Positions 57,996 through 64,000 of a stretch of 64,000 nt of DNA are shown here, piece by piece. The translations under genes were made by a program, and so were the position numbers. Source of the stretch: an uncultured Psychrobacter sp. (GTDB taxonomy: Bacteria; Pseudomonadota; Gammaproteobacteria; Pseudomonadales; Moraxellaceae); assembly GCF_947495825.1 (NCBI RefSeq), contig NZ_CANMAH010000011.1, positions 62,001-126,000 on the forward strand, read 5' to 3'. Under the pieces are notes generated by a model that had not been told where the DNA came from, searched no databases, and worked only from the letters and a program-made list of their open reading frames with translations. Position 1 is the stretch's first letter. The number at the start of each line of letters is the position of its first letter.

Positions 57996-59126
57996 TTATT
58001 TATAACCCGCTTTATCCATCATCTGGATTGCTTGTGTTTGTAGTTCGCCAAATTTTTGCACATTGATATCATCTTGTTTGAACGTACCCCAAGATCTGAG
58101 CATGTCTGACTCATCAACGCCTTCTTTTACAGGATACTCTTTGTCAGAGCTGGCATAAATACCTTGAGCTTCATCAGAAGACAACCACTCTATTAGTTTA
58201 AGCGCACCATCTGGATTATCTGAGTTGGCGGTCACGCCAGCGCCAGAGATGTTTACATGCGTACCTGTTGTACCTTGGTTTGCCCAAAATATCTCAACAG
58301 GGAAGTCAGGCTTTTCATCAAGTATACGGCCATAGTAATAACTATTAGCAATACCGACTTCACATTGACCCGCAGCGATAGCTTCTAACATGCTGGTATC
58401 ATCACTAAATACGTCAGTCGCTAGATTATCTACCCAGCCACGAATAATCTCTTCTGTCTTTTCTTCGCCCAAATGCTCCATCATACTAGCGACAAGCGAT
58501 TGGTTATAGACCTTTTTAGAGGTACGCAAGCACAGTTTACCTTTCCACTTTGGATCAGCCAAATCTGCATACGTTGATAACTCATCAGCACTGACTTTGC
58601 TTGGATCATAAAATATCGTGCGTGCACGCAGCGACAGACCTGTCCACTGACCTTTTGGATCTCGGTATTTAGCAGGAACATTGCTTTCAAGTACCGTAGA
58701 AGCCACTGGCTGCAATAACCCTTGCTGCGCAGCTTGCCATAAGTTCCCAGCATCGACTGTCAATAACATGTCGGCTGGTGTGTTCTGACCTTCAGCTTGC
58801 AAGCGTGCCATTAATGGACCTGTCTTATCAGTAACCAGCTCGATTTTTACGCCTGTCTCTTCGGTATATTTATCTAACAATGGCTTAATAAGCTGCTCGT
58901 TACGTGACGAATAAATCGTCACCACTTGATCATCACCTGCAGTCGCCACGGTACTATCATTACTGGCCTCTTCAGTGGTCGGCGTTTGCGTCTCTGCGTC
59001 TTCAGCTGGAGTAGATGCGTTATTACAACCCACTAGACCCATCATCATGCCAAAGACAGCAACAGATAAGGTAGCCTTAACAGGGCGAGTTAGCGACAGA
59101 CGTTCAGCAACCGCGTTCGATGACAT
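57996..59126 (-). CDS. fbpA: Ferric-iron-binding protein FbpA, lipoprotein form
   Basis: From the ATG at 59126 (376 residues; ggag is well spaced for this ATG, not for the one four codons upstream). The signal ends in the lipobox GLVGC, followed by a roughly 40-residue acidic linker, so it should be anchored rather than free in the periplasm as in Neisseria. The mature fold starts at VVTIYSSRNEQLI. The iron-binding Tyr pair is visible in NSYYYGRIL. First gene of fbpABC, under a promoter with a Fur-like site. Confidence 0.92.
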   Translation of the reverse strand: MSSNAVAERLSLTRPVKATLSVAVFGMMMGLVGCNNASTPAEDAETQTPTTEEASNDSTVATAGDDQVVTIYSSRNEQLIKPLLDKYTEETGVKIELVTDKTGPLMARLQAEGQNTPADMLLTVDAGNLWQAAQQGLLQPVASTVLESNVPAKYRDPKGQWTGLSLRARTIFYDPSKVSADELSTYADLADPKWKGKLCLRTSKKVYNQSLVASMMEHLGEEKTEEIIRGWVDNLATDVFSDDTSMLEAIAAGQCEVGIANSYYYGRILDEKPDFPVEIFWANQGTTGTHVNISGAGVTANSDNPDGALKLIEWLSSDEAQGIYASSDKEYPVKEGVDESDMLRSWGTFKQDDINVQKFGELQTQAIQMMDKAGYK

Positions 59127-59229
59127 GGTCTTCTCCATAATAGTATAAAAGATAAATGAGATAGTTTAGATGATAAGCAATTAGGTAGGCGTTTATACTG
59201 CTAAAACAATGATAAAAACCAGAAACAAT

Positions 59230-59258
59230 ATACTAATAGAAATGAGATTAATTATCAA
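59230..59258 (-). promoter_or_regulatory. fbpA promoter with overlapping Fur-like box
   Basis: On the minus strand TTGATA (59258-59253) and TAGTAT (59235-59230) are spaced exactly 17 bp. The 19-mer at 59256-59238 matches the classical Fur consensus at 12 of 19 positions by my count (first six bases exact). It overlaps the spacer, as expected for iron repression of fbpABC. It is about 105 bases before the start codon. Confidence 0.6.
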
Positions 59259-59323
59259 TACATTATTTCGACTGGTTTTGCCCCCAAAAAGTACAGTTTA
59301 TAGAGAGTTTTATTCTATTCATT

Positions 59324-60067
59324 TTATATTAGCCATTGACCCAAAATCACGTTTACAGCAGCTTCTGTGCGTAAGATTCGAGGGCCTATATTTACTGCTT
59401 TGCATCCCTGCTTACATAGCAGTTCAATCTCATAATCAACCCAGCCCCCTTCAGCTCCGATGCAAACCACATCTGGCCGCTGAACTCTTGCAAAAGATAT
59501 AGACTCTACAGGCAGTTGTTGTAGATATTGCGAAAAGGCCAGATCGCTATAAGGATGAGCGATTATAGCGTCATGAGTAATCAGACTGGGCAGCTGATCT
59601 TCGACGAACGGTTTAAAACGTTTTTGTAAAGAAATGCGCGGCGCTATCGTATCGACCCCTTGCTGCAGACCTTCTAATACAAATTCATCAAGCCGCATCA
59701 GTAGCGGACTTTGCCAATAGCTCTTTTGGGTACGGTAACTATTAATCAGAATAATATGACAAACACCCAATGCGGTCATGTCCATGATCAAGCGCCGTAG
59801 TACTTTAGGCCGTGGCAATGCCAAAATCACAGTAACCTCTAATTTGGCTGGCGACGGAGTATCGAGCTGTACCTCACGTAGCTGTATGTTACTAGGTGAC
59901 ATATCGTCAATAACTGCTGTACCAAGATTGCCACCAAGCTGACCGATTTTGAGCGTCGCACCAACTTGTAGCTTTAATACCTTATTGATGTGTTCGATTT
60001 GTACAGGCGAGTTAATCTGTGCATAAGGCGGTGCAATATCAGATGCAGGCAACAAAATACAATTCAT
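59324..60067 (-). CDS. rsmE: 16S rRNA m3U1498 methyltransferase
   Basis: A 247-residue SPOUT-class enzyme that methylates U1498 in the decoding region. The N-terminal RNA-binding barrel is at about 1-70. The C-terminal knotted domain has VCIGAEGGWVDYE and NIGPRILRTEAAVN, the SAM-binding knot. It lies 44 bases after waaA on the same strand and is probably cotranscribed. Confidence 0.94.
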   Translation of the reverse strand: MNCILLPASDIAPPYAQINSPVQIEHINKVLKLQVGATLKIGQLGGNLGTAVIDDMSPSNIQLREVQLDTPSPAKLEVTVILALPRPKVLRRLIMDMTALGVCHIILINSYRTQKSYWQSPLLMRLDEFVLEGLQQGVDTIAPRISLQKRFKPFVEDQLPSLITHDAIIAHPYSDLAFSQYLQQLPVESISFARVQRPDVVCIGAEGGWVDYEIELLCKQGCKAVNIGPRILRTEAAVNVILGQWLI

Positions 60068-60111
60068 AGAGCAGATCGCTTAAAAAAAATGAGAGTGAAC
60101 GACGATTAGAG

Positions 60112-61707
60112 TTATGGCTGGTCGGCCTGAGGATACACGCTAGAAAACTTTTCAATTGTCTCCTCTATCATCGCTAGCTGACGGGGTAATACTGCCTGCT
60201 CCTGAATGGTCATCTGCTTACCTGCCTGTCCCGCTCGTTTGGCAGTCTCTAAATGACCCAGCCAAAACTGTAGCTGTTGATATATCATCTCATCATCGCT
60301 TTTAGAGTCGTTTATTAGATGCTCGTCACTGCCGATTGCTTGATAAAAATGATTGTTTGGTTGATATAAAGCACCAGCGCTTGCCAGCTTATCTACGACG
60401 CTTTGACATGATTGAGTATACTGCCCCATAAGTACTGGCGTGCCCACACTCATAGGCTCCACAGGATTATGGCCGCCGATGTCAACGATAGAACCACCAA
60501 CAAGCGCTACATCTGCTTGTGCATACCATCGCATCAGCTCACCCATACTATCAGCCAGATAAACCTGCGTTTTTGTAGTGATGTCTTCGTCCTGACTACG
60601 CCTTGCCATTTGCAAACCTGTTTCGCTAATGAGCTCTGCCACCTCATCAAAGCGCTCAGGATGTCTGGGTACGATGATAAGTAGGGTCGTAGACAGCTCC
60701 GCTATATCTAATAGTTGCTGGTGCAGCGCTAACGCCATACTTTCTTCACCTCTATGAGTGCTCGCCGCTATCCAAACTGGACGGTCTATAAACTGCAAAT
60801 CAGACAGATTCGACAGTTTATTATTAGCACCATCTTCTTCGACCTTATCAGTTGCTAGTTTGGAATCAGTGACGTTTTTGAAATTGGTAGTTTTAGGCGT
60901 ATTGATGACCCATTTAAGTGAGCCTGCAACGCGTATCTGCGCACTATCTGCTCCCAACTGCCGGAAGCGTTTAGCAGAGTCACTATCTTGCGCGATGATT
61001 AAACTGAGGTTTTGCATCATGCTAGCACTTACGGCACTTATTTTTTGATAGCGAGTAAAAGATGCTGCCGATAGTCGCCCATTTACAAGAATGCTAGGAA
61101 TGTCTTTTTGCGATAAAGTGGCTAAAATGTTTGCCCACAATTCAGTTTCGACAAACAACGCAGCGACAGGCTGTACATGCGCCAAAAATGTCTCGATAAC
61201 GGCGGGCGTATCTACTGGTACATAGCTGTGACTCATCCGACCTTGAGCAATCTCCTCAGCGAAACGACTGGCACCGCGCGCGTGACCCGTCTGTGTGGTG
61301 TTGGTTAGCCATATATTATAGCCTTGTGCCAATAGAGCGTCGAGCAAGGGCGCGACTGTATTGGTCTCCCCTAGCGAGACGGCATGACACCAAATTGTTT
61401 TATCATTACGAGTATCGCTCGTTACCGGACGCGGTGGATACTGCTTGCCAAAGCGCTGCGCAACTTCTTGTTGATAATTGTCACGACTGCGCGAACGACG
61501 CCAAACCTGCATGCGATACAGTGGCTTTAGTAGCGTGATAGCAAGCTGATAATACCAAGGTGGCATACGAGTAGTGCGTTTGATTGGCGCAGTACTACTT
61601 AACGCATAGTTATCTAGCGTATGATTGTCCAGCGTATCGTTATCAAAATCTTTTTGAGCTGCTGATGGCTCAGACTCAGTAGAAGGCGGTACAGAAGGTG
61701 ATGGCAT
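60112..61707 (-). CDS. waaA: 3-deoxy-D-manno-octulosonate (Kdo) transferase
   Basis: A 531-residue inner-membrane-associated GT-B glycosyltransferase that adds Kdo to lipid IVA. The probable general base Glu lies in HAVSLGETNTVAPL, and ALFVETELWANIL, VNGRLSAASFTRYQKI and GGSIVDIGGHNPVEPM are family motifs. Compared with E. coli WaaA (425 residues) it has a polar N-terminal extension of about 45 residues and insertions near residue 280. Precedes rsmE. It completes the lipid A-Kdo path with lpxA and lpxD in this window. Confidence 0.94.
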   Translation of the reverse strand: MPSPSVPPSTESEPSAAQKDFDNDTLDNHTLDNYALSSTAPIKRTTRMPPWYYQLAITLLKPLYRMQVWRRSRSRDNYQQEVAQRFGKQYPPRPVTSDTRNDKTIWCHAVSLGETNTVAPLLDALLAQGYNIWLTNTTQTGHARGASRFAEEIAQGRMSHSYVPVDTPAVIETFLAHVQPVAALFVETELWANILATLSQKDIPSILVNGRLSAASFTRYQKISAVSASMMQNLSLIIAQDSDSAKRFRQLGADSAQIRVAGSLKWVINTPKTTNFKNVTDSKLATDKVEEDGANNKLSNLSDLQFIDRPVWIAASTHRGEESMALALHQQLLDIAELSTTLLIIVPRHPERFDEVAELISETGLQMARRSQDEDITTKTQVYLADSMGELMRWYAQADVALVGGSIVDIGGHNPVEPMSVGTPVLMGQYTQSCQSVVDKLASAGALYQPNNHFYQAIGSDEHLINDSKSDDEMIYQQLQFWLGHLETAKRAGQAGKQMTIQEQAVLPRQLAMIEETIEKFSSVYPQADQP

Positions 61708-61906
61708 GGAAAAGCCCAGTTTTGTGATAGATAAAATGACAAGTTAGACAGTCAACCGTTGATAAATTCTACCGTAAATCATAAAAAAGCCATACAACTT
61801 AGTGACTAAGTGCGCATAAAATCGTATGGTCTACTAATTATCGTCTCATGACATCGTTAAATAGCCAGTCTAAAACCTTACAACGCGATAAGTGAGTGCT
61901 TGATTA

Positions 61907-63244
61907 TCATACAAATACAATGAGCAATATTGCACCAAGTACCACTACTCCTAGCAATACTCGATAACGCTTAATACTATGCTGTTCTTGTTTTTGCGAT
62001 GTGATTAATGTTTGAGCTTGTTGCCACTTAGCCACCAGATCTGCTGCTTCTGTATGGCCATTTTTAGCCGCTTCCTCTAACCAATACTGACCGCTACTCA
62101 CCTCTTGCGGCACGCCGATACCTTGATAGTACATTTTACTAAGTAAACGCTGAGCACGGACATCTTTCTTGTTTGCCGCTTGTTTGACCCAGTCTGTCCC
62201 TACTACTTTACTGGCTTCTGCATCGGCTATTTGCCCCTCATTGAGTAACTCGTACATAGCCAATCGTAGCATCGCAGTTGTATTACCAGATTCGGCAGAA
62301 TTTTGCAGTCGTGTTAAGGCTTGCTGCCGTGCTACCTGATGCCGCTCTGAAAACTTTACTTGGTCACGCGGTTTATTTTGCCGATCAATATGGCGCTCGA
62401 ACTGATCCAGTATTTTGCACGCTTGCAAATAGTCATCGTGGCCCGTAGCTTGTGGCACTTCGATCTTATCTAACTCTATAAGCAACTGAGTAAATATTTC
62501 AGGCGTTTTGGCTTGTGCTAGAGGCTTAACCTCTTGAGCTTTGTGTTGATGATGCTCAGAGGTTTTGTCTTTAAGAGTCGCTACTTGTCCAATATCTAAC
62601 GGTTTAGAATAGCGCTCTAAGGGCGCCTTATCTAGCGTCTTGCTAGCGATATTAGTGGCTTGTGGTAAACGCGCGTTTACCGCTTGATAAAGTCCGCTAG
62701 CAATTTGCCCACCTTGTACCGCCTGAAACTGCCGATCAATATGACCAAACAAACGTAGCCCTATCGGCTCCAATGCAAAGAATATATTAGCGTTATTATC
62801 AGAATGGTCTTCGTACACCACAGCCATGGATTGATAAAAATCATCTGCAATCAACGGTAGCGTGTCAAAACGCTTTTTTAGCTCAAACTGTTCATACCAA
62901 TGTGGTTCGCTTTGCCACTGGTGCGCCAGCACTCGCCCTGCATAAAATGCCAAAAACAGTAATAAGTTGCGATAACGCTCATCAGTCAGCAGTGCAACCT
63001 CATTTAAGCCTTCAGATTGATCTTTTGCCTTTGTAATATCGCGGCGTATCTGTAAAATCAGCGTATCTACTCGCTGTAAGCTGGCGAGCGATTCATCCAA
63101 TCGACACTCATGCAACTGCTCCTCATAAGCGATACCACCTGCAATAGGACGAACTGCTATAAAATCTTGCCAGTAGCCTTCTGCCATATAATCAAGTGAC
63201 GTTTTAGGGATCTTAGCTAAAGTAGCATCTGACGTAGCAAGCAT
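61907..63244 (-). CDS. Sel1-repeat protein with C-terminal membrane anchor
   Basis: 445 residues with no signal peptide. Residues 1 to about 200 are not recognised. At about 320-410 there are Sel1-like repeats (AMLRLAMYELLNEGQ, AQRLLSKMYYQGIGVPQ, GQYWLEEAAKNGHTEAADL). The last 20 residues are a single hydrophobic helix (VLLGVVVLGAILLIVFV), so the protein is probably tail-anchored with its bulk in the cytoplasm. A ribosome binding site, aaagga, lies upstream of the ATG. It lies 78 bases downstream of the cardiolipin synthase gene. Confidence 0.75.
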   Translation of the reverse strand: MLATSDATLAKIPKTSLDYMAEGYWQDFIAVRPIAGGIAYEEQLHECRLDESLASLQRVDTLILQIRRDITKAKDQSEGLNEVALLTDERYRNLLLFLAFYAGRVLAHQWQSEPHWYEQFELKKRFDTLPLIADDFYQSMAVVYEDHSDNNANIFFALEPIGLRLFGHIDRQFQAVQGGQIASGLYQAVNARLPQATNIASKTLDKAPLERYSKPLDIGQVATLKDKTSEHHQHKAQEVKPLAQAKTPEIFTQLLIELDKIEVPQATGHDDYLQACKILDQFERHIDRQNKPRDQVKFSERHQVARQQALTRLQNSAESGNTTAMLRLAMYELLNEGQIADAEASKVVGTDWVKQAANKKDVRAQRLLSKMYYQGIGVPQEVSSGQYWLEEAAKNGHTEAADLVAKWQQAQTLITSQKQEQHSIKRYRVLLGVVVLGAILLIVFV

Positions 63245-63322
63245 GGAGTGGGCATATCCTTTTAATAAAAATCACAAATGGCATTATTAGATTAAGTAAC
63301 AGTTATACAAAGATAATAGCGC

Positions 63323-64000
63323 CTACAATAAAGGACTAAACAGACGTACCACATTGTCAAATAAACGCTCGGAACCGCGGCGCTGCTGCCACTCTTTTAG
63401 ACTTAAAAATCGGCAGCTTTGCAAATAAGTATCTTGGCAGTCAGCGACTTGAGCAACCATCTCAGGTGTATAAATAGCCAAACTGACCTCCATATTTAAA
63501 TAAAAGCTACGCATATCGATGTTCACTGTACCAAACAGACAATAATCATCATCGATGACTACCGTCTTGGCATGTAATAGTCCACCTTGGAATAATGCAA
63601 TCTTTACGCCAGCTTCAAGCAGCTCTTGATAATACGCTTGTGACGCATGCTGCACTAAAAAGGAATCTACCTTTTCTGGGATAATCAAGGTCACATCGAC
63701 ACCGCGCTTTGCTGCTGTTTCTAATGCTCCTGACAGCGCTTCATCTGGTACAAAATAAGGCGTCGTAATTTGAATACGCTTATTGGCTCGGTGAATAATA
63801 GTCACTAAGGTATTGTAAATAACATGAGCGGTCACTTGCGGCGCTGAAGGAATCAGCTGCGCAACGACATTATCCACCATAGGCATTTGAGGTATCGCAA
63901 TCGACTTCGACCCTGGTACGGTAGGTATATAATTATCCAAATCATCAACGCGCACCTGAATGCGGCTGTTCATATCATTGATGGTTGGATTTAATACATA
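63323..64000 (-). CDS. cls: Cardiolipin synthase, C-terminal part (runs off the window)
   Basis: The last 225 codons or so of a phospholipase D-family cardiolipin synthase; the frame is open to base 64000, so the start is outside. The second HKD motif reads HAKTVVIDDDYCLFGTVN, and TPYFVPDEALSGAL, KRGVDVTLIIP and the C-terminal ending RLFSPLL match ClsA. The enzyme joins two phosphatidylglycerols into cardiolipin at the inner membrane. The first HKD domain is not in the window. Confidence 0.9.
   Translation of the reverse strand, partial: YVLNPTINDMNSRIQVRVDDLDNYIPTVPGSKSIAIPQMPMVDNVVAQLIPSAPQVTAHVIYNTLVTIIHRANKRIQITTPYFVPDEALSGALETAAKRGVDVTLIIPEKVDSFLVQHASQAYYQELLEAGVKIALFQGGLLHAKTVVIDDDYCLFGTVNIDMRSFYLNMEVSLAIYTPEMVAQVADCQDTYLQSCRFLSLKEWQQRRGSERLFDNVVRLFSPLL

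Overview
The window looks like chromosomal DNA of a gammaproteobacterium of the family Moraxellaceae, most likely Psychrobacter. The basis is an AT-leaning base composition, core proteins with Acinetobacter/Psychrobacter-like sequences, many Asn/Ser/Thr/Asp-rich N-terminal extensions on conserved proteins, and gene order such as amgK-murU divergent from lptD-surA. The genus is inferred from familiarity and was not computed. I see no prophage, insertion sequence, integron or CRISPR array. Almost everything is housekeeping or envelope related.

Layout. 1-9.7 kb: an LplT-like MFS transporter, ubiquinone hydroxylase Coq7, a secreted repeat protein of unknown function, a large lipoprotein alpha/beta hydrolase, and a cyanide-insensitive bd oxidase operon (cioA-cioB) followed by a 38-residue membrane protein. 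9.7-16.9 kb: cell-wall recycling genes amgK-murU (minus strand) divergent from the LPS export/outer-membrane chaperone pair lptD-surA. 16.9-19.6 kb: a small unknown gene with a structured leader, a candidate structured RNA, and a membrane-anchored endonuclease/exonuclease/phosphatase protein. 19.6-24 kb: asd, tgt and a MetPS-type NSS transporter with its 43-residue subunit. 24-35.7 kb: one minus-strand envelope and growth cluster read as pyrH-frr-uppS-cdsA-dxr-rseP-bamA-lpxD-fabZ-lpxA; the usual skp gene between bamA and lpxD is absent. 35.9-41.2 kb: rimO, then the nitrogen two-component pair ntrB-ntrC and tRNA-Leu(UAG). 41.3-45.6 kb: a Hanks-type kinase divergent from a DUF815-type ATPase, RNase Z, a small membrane protein and a glutathione S-transferase. 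45.7-51 kb: two tandem RarD/EamA-type transporters and gyrA, separated by strong terminators. 51.4-64 kb: a lipoprotein hydrolase, a small membrane protein, cmoM, an FbpABC ferric-iron importer with a Fur-like box in its promoter, rsmE-waaA, a tail-anchored Sel1 protein, and the 3' part of a cardiolipin synthase gene that runs off the right edge.

Working together, the central cluster makes UMP kinase, ribosome recycling factor, isoprenoid carrier lipid, phospholipid precursor and lipid A, and assembles outer-membrane proteins. lptD, surA, waaA and amgK-murU elsewhere in the window feed the same envelope. The least explained parts are non-coding: a likely minus-strand structured RNA at about 17.71-17.89 kb, a leader with two mutually exclusive hairpins in front of the 81-residue gene at 17.3 kb, and a perfect 12-1-12 palindrome just upstream of the tRNA-Leu promoter. 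Several protein oddities are also listed: a non-RD kinase with DFA in place of DFG, basic C-terminal tails on the tandem EamA transporters, and a lipoprotein form of FbpA.
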